From contig CAWAEC010000014.1 in assembly GCA_963781155.1 (NCBI GenBank), positions 558,001 through 622,000 of the forward strand: a stretch of 64,000 nucleotides of DNA, in the 5' to 3' direction. The position numbers and the translations under genes are program-made. The notes under the pieces are model-generated. The model was not told the origin of the DNA, searched no databases, and was given only the letters and a program-made list of their open reading frames with translations. Each line of letters opens with the position of its first letter. The stretch's first letter is position 1. Below are positions 1 through 8,747 of this stretch, piece by piece. Source of the stretch: PALSA-693 sp963781155. GTDB lineage: Bacteria; Actinomycetota; Acidimicrobiia; Acidimicrobiales; Palsa-688.

Positions 1-1283
1 GCCCAGGGCCATCCCGCTGCGATACGCAGGGTGGTGCGTCGACCGGAGCGGACCAACACGCCGGCGGCGTGGAGGAGGCAGTAGCGGAGTCGTTTGGGTT
101 CAGCCCGGGCCAGTTCGCCTTCCAGGCATAGGCTTCGCATCTGGGCCAGGAGATCACCGGCGAGGAGCACCACGGTCACCCAGGCTTGGTTGATGGCGAA
201 GTCGGCCGAGGGCAGGTTGGCCAGCCCGGTGTCCTTGGCGTCGCGGATGTAGCACTCGCACCGGCCCCGGCCCCGATAGAGGCCTTCCAGATAGCAGATG
301 TCGGGGTCGGCCAGGTCGGTCAGGAAGATCTGGTAGCGGTGCCCGTCAACGTCGGTGAAGGTGAGCTGGGCGCCGGGATGGGGATCCTCTCTTCGGGCGA
401 TAGCTCGGGTCCCGGTGGGCCAGCCCGCCAGGTCGACCAGGTCGGTGATCTCGGCCACCTCGGCGCCCTCACGCAGGCCGGTCCCGTCCGCGGTGACCGC
501 CGGGATCCACTGGCGCTCGGCGACGCTGGTGACCGCCTGGGCCATGGTCTCGGTCAAGGCGTGACCGACACAGAAGCGCACCTGGCGTTCCCGGCAGGCG
601 TTCAGGAAGTGGTGCGAGGCCCCAGCGGAATCGGAGCGGGCGATGATCTCATGCTCGGTCGGGCTGATGGGCAGTTGGGTCAGGGAGGCGTCGAGGACCT
701 CGATGTAATCGGTGGCGGTGCCCGAGCCGGCGTTGCCCGGTCGCAGCAGGCCGGCCAGCGGCTCCCCGGTGGCGTCCAGATAGGACATCATCGGGTAGAA
801 CCCGAACCCCTTCTTGTAGGTGGCGGCGGCACCCTGCTTGAAATCGGAGTCCGAAGTGACCAGGGTGCCGTCGATATCGATCACATAGAACCCCGGGTCC
901 ATTCCCGCCTTCCACGCCTTCTTGCGGGCCTCGGCCCGGGCTGCCGCGATGCGCTCGAGAGCCGAGTCGTCGATCGCGTCCAGCGTCCTCCAGGTGGTGG
1001 AGACCGACGCCACCTCACCGAACAGGTCGGGCTGGGCCAAAAGCACCCGCAGATCAGAAAACGTGGTCGCCCCGTCGGCAACCGCCACCGCCAAGTCCAC
1101 CAACACCCGGCCCCGATCGTGTCCCCGCTGCCGTTTCTTCGTGGGCGCCATCGCCGTCGACAACCCCGTGCTGAGGCCCAGCTCGTCGGCCAGATCACAC
1201 AGCAACCGGGCCCCCGCATGGGCCACCACCCCCTTGCCGCCCGTAGTCACCGACAGCCGCGACCTCGATGGGTTACGCTTCAC
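1..1283 (-). CDS. IS1380-family transposase (partial, runs off left edge)
   Basis: DDE-type transposase that cuts and moves its own insertion sequence. The reverse-strand reading frame is open from a GTG at 1283 to the window edge (427 codons) with no stop. Visible landmarks are an N-terminal VVAHAGARLLCDLADELGL segment, the first acidic motif YVIDIDGTLVTSDSDF (about residues 133-148), the ARSDSAGASHHFL segment, and the Glu-containing block CECYIRDAKDTGLANLP near the right of the frame; this arrangement is typical of IS1380 transposases. The 3' end and one terminus of the element lie outside the window. It abuts the 3' end of a DHA2 exporter gene. Family assignment is confident; activity cannot be judged. 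Confidence 0.9.
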   Translation of the reverse strand, partial: MKRNPSRSRLSVTTGGKGVVAHAGARLLCDLADELGLSTGLSTAMAPTKKRQRGHDRGRVLVDLAVAVADGATTFSDLRVLLAQPDLFGEVASVSTTWRTLDAIDDSALERIAAARAEARKKAWKAGMDPGFYVIDIDGTLVTSDSDFKQGAAATYKKGFGFYPMMSYLDATGEPLAGLLRPGNAGSGTATDYIEVLDASLTQLPISPTEHEIIARSDSAGASHHFLNACRERQVRFCVGHALTETMAQAVTSVAERQWIPAVTADGTGLREGAEVAEITDLVDLAGWPTGTRAIARREDPHPGAQLTFTDVDGHRYQIFLTDLADPDICYLEGLYRGRGRCECYIRDAKDTGLANLPSADFAINQAWVTVVLLAGDLLAQMRSLCLEGELARAEPKRLRYCLLHAAGVLVRSGRRTTLRIAAGWPW

Positions 1284-1292
1284 CTCAGAAGT

Positions 1293-1350
1293 GCCCTCCT
1301 GGCCAGGAACTGCGATCTTCGACAATCTCAGTTTCCCTTACCAGGAGGGC
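1293..1350. repeat. Inverted repeat in the IS1380 leader
   Basis: GCCCTCCTGG (1293-1302) is matched by its exact reverse complement CCAGGAGGGC (1341-1350). Both lie just upstream of the transposase start, on the side facing the DHA2 gene. Such repeats near IS1380 ends can be subterminal transposase-binding sites or part of the promoter. The exact outer terminus of the element, probably close to 1380, cannot be fixed because the other end is outside the window. Confidence 0.5.
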
Positions 1351-1383
1351 GCCTTCGCGGATCGTGCCCCCACCACCAGGGAT

Positions 1384-3108
1384 TTACTGCAAAGCCTGGG
1401 TTAGCACCCAGCAGTCGGGCAGAGGCAGATCGACGCCGGCCTCGGTGGCCAACCGCTGCAGGTAGGCCAGCATCTGCTTCCGGCCCACGAGCACGCCCAG
1501 CGCCCGCATGATTTCAGCGAGGGAATCCGGCGCTCGGGGCGAGGCGAACGCCTCGCCGACCCCCTGGGCGGTGACGGTGGTCCGCATCGGGAGCTCCTTG
1601 ATGAACCAGGACGCCGCAAACGCGACGAGCGATACGAAAGCGGCAACGCGGAACGCGGTGTTCAAGGCTTGGGAGTAGGCGTCCAGAAAGGTGGCGCGCA
1701 CGCTCGGGGGAAGCGCCGCCAGAGCCGTCGAGCTCAGCGTGCGTGCGCTGTGCATCAACTGCGGTGAGTGGGGAAAATCGTGGGCGAGGTTGGACGCCAG
1801 CCTGGTCGCGAACACCGTGCCGATGACGGCCGTCCCAACCGAACTGCCGATGTTGCGCAAAAGCGTGTTGCCAGAAGTGGCGACGCCCAGGTCCTCGTAG
1901 CCCACTGCGTTCTGGACGGCGACCACGAGCACTTGCATCACCAGGCCGATGCCGAAACCGGTGATGAACATGTACATCGCCGCTTCTAACGTCGATGTCT
2001 GCGGCGACAGTCGGGCGAGCAGGAAGAGACCGACGGACAGGATGGCCGTGCCGGCGATGGGAAAGACACGGTAGCGGCCGGTCCGAGAGACGATCTGACC
2101 ACCGACCGTCGAGGTGATGAGCAGGCCAGCCATGAGCGGCAGGATGTCCAGCCCGGAGATGGTCGGAGAGGCGCCCTTGATCACCTGGAAGTAGAGCGGA
2201 AGGAAGGTGATGGCGCCGAACATGCCGAACCCCAGAAGTAGAGCAACCACGCCTGCACTGGTGAAGACCTGGTTGGAAAACAGGCGTGGGGGGAGCACCG
2301 GCTCAGCTGCCCGCTGCTCCACCTTCACGAACACGACGAAGGCGACGGCTGCCGCGACGCCAAGGCCGATCACCTCCGCCGACGCCCAGGGGTAGGTCGT
2401 GCCGCCCAGGCTGACCATCAGCACCAGCGCGGCCAGCCCCACCGACAGGACGCCGGTGCCCAGGTAGTCGATGGTGGGCCGGCCGCGGGCCGCTGTCGCC
2501 GGAAACGTGGCGGCCAGAACGAACAGGGCCACCACCCCGATCGGCAGATTGATGTAGAAGATCCAGCGCCACGACAGTCCGCTGGTCAGGGCACCACCGA
2601 TGAGGGGCCCGATCACTGTGGCGAAACCGAACACCGCTCCGAACAGACCCTGGTAGCGGCCCCGGTCGCGGGGCGAGACCACGTCGCCGATGGCCGCCTG
2701 TGCGCTTACCAACAGACCACCGCCACCGAGGCCCTGGACGGCCCGGAAGGCGATGAGCATGATGAAGGTCTGGCTGAGGCCGCACAACGCCGATCCGATC
2801 AGGAAGATGACCAGCCCGACCTGGAGCACGATGCGACGCCCGAACAGGTCGCCCAGCTTGCCGTACAGGGGGGTCACGACGGTCTGGGCCAGCAGGTAGG
2901 CGGTGGTCACCCAGGAGATGTGATTGAGTCCGCCCAGATCACGTGCCACGGTCGGCAGTGCCGTGGCCACGATGGTGGAGTCCAGGGCGGCCATCAGCAT
3001 CACGAGCATCAGGCCGAGGAAGACCGTCGTCAGCTGCCGGCCGTGCAGCTCCCGCGGTCCTGCGACATCAGCAGTCTGAGCGGGGCCGGTGGCGGCGGTG
3101 TCAGCCAT
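1384..3108 (-). CDS. MFS multidrug exporter, DHA2 (EmrB/QacA) family
   Basis: Proton-coupled efflux pump of the major facilitator superfamily, 14-helix DHA2 branch, in the cytoplasmic membrane. The 574-residue protein begins with a hydrophilic tail and then FLGLMLVMLMAALDSTIVATALPT, the helix-1 signature of DHA2 drug exporters (DSTIVATALPTVARDLG). It continues with the GKLGDLFGRR loop 2-3 motif and the motif-C-like GPLIGGAL segment. Length is usual for the family plus a C-terminal tail. The last residues (WVLTQALQ) and stop fall at the boundary with the adjacent IS1380 element, so the natural C-terminus may have been replaced by IS sequence. Substrate unknown. Confidence 0.9.
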   Translation of the reverse strand: MADTAATGPAQTADVAGPRELHGRQLTTVFLGLMLVMLMAALDSTIVATALPTVARDLGGLNHISWVTTAYLLAQTVVTPLYGKLGDLFGRRIVLQVGLVIFLIGSALCGLSQTFIMLIAFRAVQGLGGGGLLVSAQAAIGDVVSPRDRGRYQGLFGAVFGFATVIGPLIGGALTSGLSWRWIFYINLPIGVVALFVLAATFPATAARGRPTIDYLGTGVLSVGLAALVLMVSLGGTTYPWASAEVIGLGVAAAVAFVVFVKVEQRAAEPVLPPRLFSNQVFTSAGVVALLLGFGMFGAITFLPLYFQVIKGASPTISGLDILPLMAGLLITSTVGGQIVSRTGRYRVFPIAGTAILSVGLFLLARLSPQTSTLEAAMYMFITGFGIGLVMQVLVVAVQNAVGYEDLGVATSGNTLLRNIGSSVGTAVIGTVFATRLASNLAHDFPHSPQLMHSARTLSSTALAALPPSVRATFLDAYSQALNTAFRVAAFVSLVAFAASWFIKELPMRTTVTAQGVGEAFASPRAPDSLAEIMRALGVLVGRKQMLAYLQRLATEAGVDLPLPDCWVLTQALQ

Positions 3109-3212
3109 CGGACGAGCGGATGGGATGCTCCGGGACTGTCGTGATCCTTCGGTCGGCCACAGGCAAGCGGCGCATCGATGGCGAGTACAGGGGAGTTGCG
3201 ATCGTCACGGTT

Positions 3213-4169
3213 CTACGGTGACGAGGAGCTGCTTCCGGACGTGGAGACAGCCGGCGCAAACGTGGCCGCGTTCGCGGCGTCACAGGTCGGAGCCGGTTGA
3301 TCGCCGGTCACGGTGCAGATGGTTCGAATCAAGACAGCGGCGGACGCGTCGATGTGGGCGCCAACGGTGCTGGAGTTGTCGCCGACGGCCCGGACGATCT
3401 GGTCGAAGTTCTTCCCTTCGAGCAGCGTGGCCGAGTACTGGGATGTCTGGAGCAGCCACTTTCCGCCGATGTCGATGAAGGGGAAGGTCAGCTGGCCCCC
3501 GGGGGAGTTTCGGGCCCATATCGCCTGCTGCTCCGGGGTCGGGGTCTCGAGAGCTTTGTAGAAGTTGCCGGACCGCTGATTCGTTGTGGTCTCCACCGGT
3601 GTGAAGACCAGATAGGGGCTGGAGAAGCTCGAGCCATAGAACGAGAGCGTGGGGATGTTGCCATCACTGACCGCGGAGTGCGTCTTTGACAGGCTGGTGA
3701 AAGTCCCGAAATGGGAGAGGGCGACGATCATCGGCCACCGCTGGGCGGCGCAGATAGGGCAGAACTCGGCGCCGATGTAGAGCATCTCCGGTTTTCCCGC
3801 CGACGTCAGCGGCGACTGTGGTGTGGCCGGGGGACTCGGGGCGATGACCGAAACCTGCGTTCCGGCCTGGAGGAGCGTCTGGAGGGGTACGTTCGTGAGC
3901 TTCGCCGCATCGCTCGGAGGAAGTGGGGTTCGGGGCGGCCCGCTCGGGCCGCCACCCGCCACTTTCGTGGCAACCAGAACCAAAACCACGATGATGACTG
4001 CAGCCACGGAGGCTCCGGCGATCAGGAGGTGCTGGCGCCGGCGAGCGTCAGAGCGGTTCTTGCCGGTCCGCGGACGCCCGGTCGAAGCCGATCGTCCGGT
4101 TCGGCCGCCACGCCGTGGCACGGGGGTCCGGGGCCCCTCCGTCGATGCGCCGGACGTCGATCCGCTCAC
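3213..4169 (-). CDS. DUF929 family membrane-anchored thioredoxin-like protein
   Basis: The 318-residue product has a basic, Ser/Pro-rich N-terminus, one transmembrane segment (LLIAGASVAAVIIVVLVLVA) and an extracytoplasmic domain. That domain carries YIGAEFCPICAAQRW, a CxxC in a thioredoxin-like setting that is the hallmark of DUF929. I chose the GTG at 4169 because GAAGGAG lies 7 bases upstream; longer in-frame extension would overlap the divergent glycosyltransferase gene. A C-terminal Ser-rich tail is present. The CxxC suggests a disulfide exchange or sensing role at the cell surface, but the family has no established biochemical function. Confidence 0.8.
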   Translation of the reverse strand: MSGSTSGASTEGPRTPVPRRGGRTGRSASTGRPRTGKNRSDARRRQHLLIAGASVAAVIIVVLVLVATKVAGGGPSGPPRTPLPPSDAAKLTNVPLQTLLQAGTQVSVIAPSPPATPQSPLTSAGKPEMLYIGAEFCPICAAQRWPMIVALSHFGTFTSLSKTHSAVSDGNIPTLSFYGSSFSSPYLVFTPVETTTNQRSGNFYKALETPTPEQQAIWARNSPGGQLTFPFIDIGGKWLLQTSQYSATLLEGKNFDQIVRAVGDNSSTVGAHIDASAAVLIRTICTVTGDQPAPTCDAANAATFAPAVSTSGSSSSSP

Positions 4170-4340
4170 CTCGACACTCCTTCGATGTGGGGTGGGTGTA
4201 GAGAACCTTACGCCAACGACCTTCGTCGGGGAACTGGATCTGGAATGCAGCCCCGAGGCGTTAGGTTCTAGTTTCGGGTCTGGCTCCGTCGCGGCGGCGC
4301 GCCGGCCCTCGGTCCGGAGGAAAAACGACTGGGAGGTCGC

Positions 4341-5399
4341 GTGGAGCAGCTGATCATCGGTATTCCGGCTCGTGACGAGGGCAAGTCCATCGCTCCGCTG
4401 GCCGATGCCCTCGAACTCGGCTCCGCCCGGCTGGGCGAGGCAATCAGGTGCACGCTGGTGCTGGCCTACCAGGCGGGGACCGATGACACGCTGAACCAGT
4501 GGGAGTCGCGTTTGTCCCGGATCCCGCAAGCGGTGCTGCACAGCCCGGAGGGCCTAACCGGCAAGGGTCGGAATGTGAAGCTCCTCATACGCCACGCCCA
4601 GGAGGTCGGTGCCCACCTGCTGCTCGTCGATGCTGATTTGCGCGCCTATCCGCCGACGAATGTCGGGGCATTCGTCCATCCAGAGACGCTGGCCCGGGCT
4701 GGTCTGATCCTGCCGTTGTGGTGCCGGCCGAGGGGGCAGGGCAACTCCACCGACTACCTGGCGTGTCCGCTGCTCTTTGCGGTATTCGGCGCCCGATTGC
4801 GCCAGCCTTTGGCCGGTCAAATGCTGCTCGGCAAACGGCTCCTGTCGATGATCAACGTGGACGAACTACCCGACGACTACGGCATTGACGTTGACCTCAC
4901 CATGCGCGCCCTGGACCTGGGGCTCCCGGTCAACCAGGTGCTGCTGCCCTTCCCCGAGCACGACGGGGGCGGCAACAGCCATCGCATCATGGCCGACGTG
5001 GCCGCCGCCCTGCTCGCCCGCATCACCGGCCGGCCCGCCCCGAGCCGCCACGACGTGTGCTGGCCGGAACGGTACTGGGAACACTGGACGCACGTGCCGC
5101 CTCCCACCAGCAGAAGCCTCGAGGCACTGATTGATCAGGTGGCGCCGCCGGACGAGAGCGATCGATGGAGGGAATGGTTCCTGCGCCCACCGGATGCGGT
5201 CCGGGAAATGTGGTGCGAACGCCTCGCCAACGCGGTTCGCGGTGCCCGCCAAGGTCATTCTGTCCCCGACCTGGCCGGTCACCTGGTCTACCCGTTTCTC
5301 CTGCACGCCGAGTACCGCCGGCAACTCACGGTCGATCTCGAGGCGGCCGAGGCCTACATCGCCGAGCTGAGCGACCTCGTCGCCGCAGCGGTGGCATGA
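4341..5399 (+). CDS. Family 2-like glycosyltransferase (first gene of amino-sugar cluster)
   Basis: Probable nucleotide-sugar glycosyltransferase of the GT-A fold, 352 residues, cytoplasmic. The N-terminus LIIGIPARDEGKSIAPLADAL is the usual first Rossmann strand, followed by GKGRNVKLLI and the metal-binding VDADLRA (DxD-type) motif; DDYGIDVDLTMRALD resembles the acceptor/catalytic-base region of GT2/GT81 enzymes such as glucosyl-3-phosphoglycerate synthase. GTG start with GGGAGG about 6 bases upstream. Its stop overlaps the start of the next gene (ATGA), so the two are probably translationally coupled. Donor and acceptor sugars unknown; the deacetylases downstream favour an N-acetylated product. 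Confidence 0.75.
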   Translation: MEQLIIGIPARDEGKSIAPLADALELGSARLGEAIRCTLVLAYQAGTDDTLNQWESRLSRIPQAVLHSPEGLTGKGRNVKLLIRHAQEVGAHLLLVDADLRAYPPTNVGAFVHPETLARAGLILPLWCRPRGQGNSTDYLACPLLFAVFGARLRQPLAGQMLLGKRLLSMINVDELPDDYGIDVDLTMRALDLGLPVNQVLLPFPEHDGGGNSHRIMADVAAALLARITGRPAPSRHDVCWPERYWEHWTHVPPPTSRSLEALIDQVAPPDESDRWREWFLRPPDAVREMWCERLANAVRGARQGHSVPDLAGHLVYPFLLHAEYRRQLTVDLEAAEAYIAELSDLVAAAVA

Positions 5400-6152
5400 C
5401 CCAGGTCGTGGTAGTGGCTCCGCACCCTGACGATGAGGTGCTCGGGTGTTCAGGCCTTCTGTGCGACCAATCGGTAACGGTGATTCACGTCACCGACGGT
5501 GTGCCGCCCTGGACTCCCCCGGCGGGGCGAGATAAGCTTCGGGTGCAACGTCAGGCCGAATGCGCCCGGGCTTGGGACGCGCTCGTCGAGCCGGGTGACG
5601 TCACGTCAGCTCGGGTTTGCGGATTTGTTCGCCTGGCGGGCCGTCCCGGAGATCTGCCGGGCGCTCGTGGAGACCATCGGCTCACTCGATGCAGCCGACG
5701 TGTTTCTGCCCGCCTATCAGGGTGGGCACCCTGATCACGACGCCACCTACCTGGCCGGCGCCATGGCCCGGAGGTTTTTGCCTGATGGGCCGCGGTGGGC
5801 CTGGCATGTCTACGGCCTGTACGGGCTCGACCAGGACCACTGCCTTCGCTTTGGTTGGTTACCGCCAGAGCAATTCGGCCCGACGGACGAGCTGGCCAGT
5901 GGGGCGGAGTTCCTCGAAGCAAAGGCGTCCGCACTCCGTCAGTTCAGCAGTCAGGTGTGGCCCGGGTCCGCCCTCGACCAGTGGCTGCAGCGCCCGTCGC
6001 CGGAGCAGGTCGCGCCGCTTCCGGCCCCATGGGAGCAGCTTCCGGAACTGCAATGCTTCTACGACGAGCGATTGAACTTCGGGCGTTACGGCGCCTCGGC
6101 TGCCGCGGTCCGGGCCGCTTTCCAGCGGGCACTTGCCGCACCGGCAACGTGA
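5396..6152 (+). CDS. PIG-L family N-deacetylase, split by a +1 frameshift
   Basis: Zinc-dependent de-N-acetylase of the LmbE/PIG-L family (like MshB and GlcNAc-PI deacetylase). The N-terminal half contains VVVAPHPDDEVLGCSG, the AHPDDE-type zinc and catalytic motif. The C-terminal half, in another frame, contains PAYQGGHPDHDATYLAG, the second zinc-binding HPDHD motif. The frame changes near 5595-5615 (around GTGACGTCACGTCAG), where one base appears to be inserted: the span is 3n+1 long. Both halves are needed for activity, so this is either a frameshifted gene or a sequencing error. The ATG at 5396 overlaps the glycosyltransferase stop. Confidence 0.75.
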
Positions 6153-6164
6153 GGTAGTGAGGGT

Positions 6165-7130
6165 GTGCAGGTACACGGCATGAAGGCCGACGTGACGCGC
6201 CCGACCGAGCTCGGGGCGGGCGAGCGGCGACTGTGGGAGTCTTTTACCGACGCCTCGAATCTCGGCAGTCCCTTCCTGTCATGGCAGTTCACCCAGATTG
6301 TTGGTGACGTTCGGGACGACGCCCGGGTGGCCGTCGTCAAGGCGGACTCCAACGTCTGCGGGTTTCTGCCGTTTCAAGTTGATCCCGCGGGCGCCGGCTG
6401 GCCGATCGGCGCCACGATCGCCGACGCTCAGGCAGTCATCGGCGACCCCGATTGGACATTTGACGCCCCCCAGCTGATTCGAGCCGCGGGTCTCACCTGC
6501 TGGAGTTTCGATCATCTGGTGACGACCCAGCAACCATTTGCCCCGTACCACCGACAGCGTCACCGCGCCCCGTTCGTCGACTTGCGACAGGGGTATGAAC
6601 AGTTCCTCGCCCGGGTGCGTGCCCATTCCCGTGACCTGCTCGCCCAGGTGAGCCGCCGCCGCCGAAAACTCGAGCGCGAGGTCGGCCCGGTGGTGTGCGA
6701 ATGGCACAGCACGGAGCCGGACCGGGACATGCAGCTGTTAGCCCGGTGGAAATCCGATCAGTACGCCCGGACGAGCGTCTGGGACCGGTTCGCCGAACCG
6801 TGGATCGGAGAGGCGGTGGCCGGCCTGCGCGCGTCACGGGATCCTCGCTGCACCGGGGTGTTGACGGCGCTGCGTGCGGGGGAACGCCTGGTGGCCGCCC
6901 ACTTCGGGCTGCTGAGCGGAGATCGCCTGTCCTGGTGGTTTCCCGCCTACGACCCGGAATTCGGTCGCTACTCCCCGGGCCTCATTCTGCTGCTGGACCT
7001 GATCGGCGAAGCGGCGGCGCACGCCGTTCCGCTCATCGACCTTGGACGGGGAGAACACGACTACAAGCTGCGAGTCACCCCCGATTTCTTCGAGGTGGCC
7101 GAGGGAGAAGTCCCGGCTTCCGGCCCATAA
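6165..7130 (+). CDS. CelD/BcsL-like GNAT acyltransferase (FemAB-like fold)
   Basis: The 321-residue protein resembles the CelD/BcsL group of double-GNAT acyltransferases. It has an N-terminal half ending in FLPFQVDPAG, a basic linker SRRRRKLEREVGP, and a second half with GERLVAAHFGL, WWFPAYDPEFGRYSPGLILLLDLI and IDLGRGEHDYKLR, the conserved C-terminal motif of this group. Members transfer acyl or aminoacyl groups to amines, often on sugars or cell-envelope precursors. It sits between two PIG-L deacetylases, so N-acylation of a deacetylated sugar is a reasonable inference. GTG at 6165 or ATG at 6180 are both possible starts. Confidence 0.72.
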   Translation: MQVHGMKADVTRPTELGAGERRLWESFTDASNLGSPFLSWQFTQIVGDVRDDARVAVVKADSNVCGFLPFQVDPAGAGWPIGATIADAQAVIGDPDWTFDAPQLIRAAGLTCWSFDHLVTTQQPFAPYHRQRHRAPFVDLRQGYEQFLARVRAHSRDLLAQVSRRRRKLEREVGPVVCEWHSTEPDRDMQLLARWKSDQYARTSVWDRFAEPWIGEAVAGLRASRDPRCTGVLTALRAGERLVAAHFGLLSGDRLSWWFPAYDPEFGRYSPGLILLLDLIGEAAAHAVPLIDLGRGEHDYKLRVTPDFFEVAEGEVPASGP

Positions 7131-7951
7131 TGTCGGCTATGCCTGCCCACACCCTCCTCGCCGTCCACGCCCACCCCGACGACGAGGTGATCTCCACGGG
7201 CGGGATCCTGGCCCGTTACGCCGGTGAAGGGGTGCAGACGGTGGTCGTGACCTGTACCGACGGGTCACAGGGATTCGGTCCTGGCGGGGTCCTCCCCGGT
7301 GAGCCCGGTCACGATCCCGATCGGGTGGCGGCGGTGCGGCGAAAGGAGCTCGAGCGGGCCTGTGCCGAACTTGGCGTCGCCCATCTGGAGATGCTCGGTT
7401 ACCGCGACTCCGGGATGGCCGGCTGGGCAGGCAATCTGGCCCCGGACGCCTTCTGCAACGTGGCGGTCGAGCAGGCAGCGGCTCGGGTCGCCACACTCAT
7501 CGACCTTTACCGGCCGCAAGTGATTGTCACCTACGACGAGCATGGCGGCTACGGCCATCCCGACCACATCCAGGCGCACCGGGTGGCCGTCGCCGCCGCT
7601 GACCGCACAGATCCGGCCAAAGTTTACTTCACCGCCCGCAGCCGAGCATCAGCCGAACGTATGCAGCAGCTGCGCGACCAGCTGCAATTGCCGCCTCGGC
7701 CCGGCCGCCCAACTCGGGCGTCTCCTGCAGGCATTCCGGAGTCGGCGATCACCACGACCATCGACACCCGCGCTGTGCTCGACCGGAAGCGAGCGGCCCT
7801 CGAGGCCCACGCCAGCCAGCTCGCAGATACCGTATGGGTCAGGGTTGCGCCTGAGGACTTTGCCGACCTGTTCGGCCAGGAGTCGTTCGTCCGGGTTCGC
7901 GACACGAGCGGCGCCGCCCTTCCCGAGACCGACCTCTTTGCAGGGATCTGA
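7130..7951 (+). CDS. PIG-L family N-deacetylase (MshB/Mca-like)
   Basis: Intact 273-residue zinc deacetylase. It carries LLAVHAHPDDEVISTGGILARYA at the N-terminus (AHPDDE zinc/catalytic motif; the second Asp is the likely general base) and TYDEHGGYGHPDHIQAHRVA in the middle (HPDH zinc ligand), the spacing seen in MshB, Mca and LmbE-like enzymes. The ATG overlaps the stop of the preceding gene (TAATG), so coupled translation is likely; an ATG at 7139 is an alternative start. It probably removes an acetyl group from a glycosylated amine or cleaves an amide. It is a second, independent PIG-L in the same operon. Confidence 0.85.
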   Translation: MSAMPAHTLLAVHAHPDDEVISTGGILARYAGEGVQTVVVTCTDGSQGFGPGGVLPGEPGHDPDRVAAVRRKELERACAELGVAHLEMLGYRDSGMAGWAGNLAPDAFCNVAVEQAAARVATLIDLYRPQVIVTYDEHGGYGHPDHIQAHRVAVAAADRTDPAKVYFTARSRASAERMQQLRDQLQLPPRPGRPTRASPAGIPESAITTTIDTRAVLDRKRAALEAHASQLADTVWVRVAPEDFADLFGQESFVRVRDTSGAALPETDLFAGI

Positions 7952-7957
7952 TATCCG

Positions 7958-8719
7958 ATGGTGGCCACCCCTGCCGAGCGGGCGACGTCGTTCGGAAGCG
8001 TCGCCACGGACTATGACCGCTACCGGCCCGCGCCGCCTCCGGAGGCAGCCGACTGGCTGCTGCCCGACGACGTGTCCACGGTGGCGGACGTGTGCGCGGG
8101 GACCGGTGGCTTCAGTCGCGTCCTTTCCGCCCGGGGTATCGAGGTGGTGGCGGTCGAGCTCGATCCCCGTATGGCCACGGTGTTGCGGGACCGCTCACCG
8201 CACGTTCACGCCGCCGTCGGGCGCGGCGAAGAATTGCCGATCCGGACGTGCAGCCTGGATGCCGTGCTCGTGTCGTCGGCCTGGCACTGGCTCGATCCGT
8301 CTCGGGCCGTACCCGAGATGGCACGCGTGCTGCGTCCCGGCGGCGTGCTCGGCGTGTTGTGGAACGGGCCCAATCGGCGCGTCGACTGGGTCAACGAGAT
8401 CCTCGGGGAGAACCACGCTGGCGTGGCGCCGTCAGGTGGGCCGCGACGCCGGCTGGAGATCCCGGAGGGGCAACCGTTTGGAATCCCAGCGGCGCGGGTC
8501 ATCGAGTGGACCCTTCCACGCACTCGCGCGCAACTGATTGGGCTGGCGGGAACGTACAGCCGGGTCATCACCTTGACGCCTGGCGAACGAGGCAACATCA
8601 CGCGCCGCGCCGCCGACCGTATCGACCAGCATCCGCAGCTACGGAACCGCCCCTCCATCGACTTACCGATGAGCGTACGGGCCTGGAAGGCCGTCCGGCG
8701 GAGCGACCGCGTCTCCTGA
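7958..8719 (+). CDS. Class I SAM-dependent methyltransferase
   Basis: Small-molecule methyltransferase, 253 residues. VADVCAGTGGFSRVLSARG is glycine-rich motif I for S-adenosylmethionine binding, VVAVELDPRM is motif II with the acidic ribose-binding residue, LDAVLVSSAWHWLDP and ARVLRPGGVLGVLWN are the post-I and motif III-like segments of the Methyltransf_11 type. It begins 6 bases after the PIG-L stop and is the last gene of the five-gene operon, consistent with a late tailoring step. The methyl acceptor cannot be predicted. Confidence 0.85.
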   Translation: MVATPAERATSFGSVATDYDRYRPAPPPEAADWLLPDDVSTVADVCAGTGGFSRVLSARGIEVVAVELDPRMATVLRDRSPHVHAAVGRGEELPIRTCSLDAVLVSSAWHWLDPSRAVPEMARVLRPGGVLGVLWNGPNRRVDWVNEILGENHAGVAPSGGPRRRLEIPEGQPFGIPAARVIEWTLPRTRAQLIGLAGTYSRVITLTPGERGNITRRAADRIDQHPQLRNRPSIDLPMSVRAWKAVRRSDRVS

Positions 8720-8747
8720 TGGCGACCACGCCCGGCCGGGCAGCCGT

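Noticed and set aside
186..1511. Long plus-strand frame across the left edge
   Set aside because: It is antisense to the IS1380 transposase, is Gly/Val/Arg-rich, and has no family pattern or ribosome site; a shadow of the high-GC coding strand.
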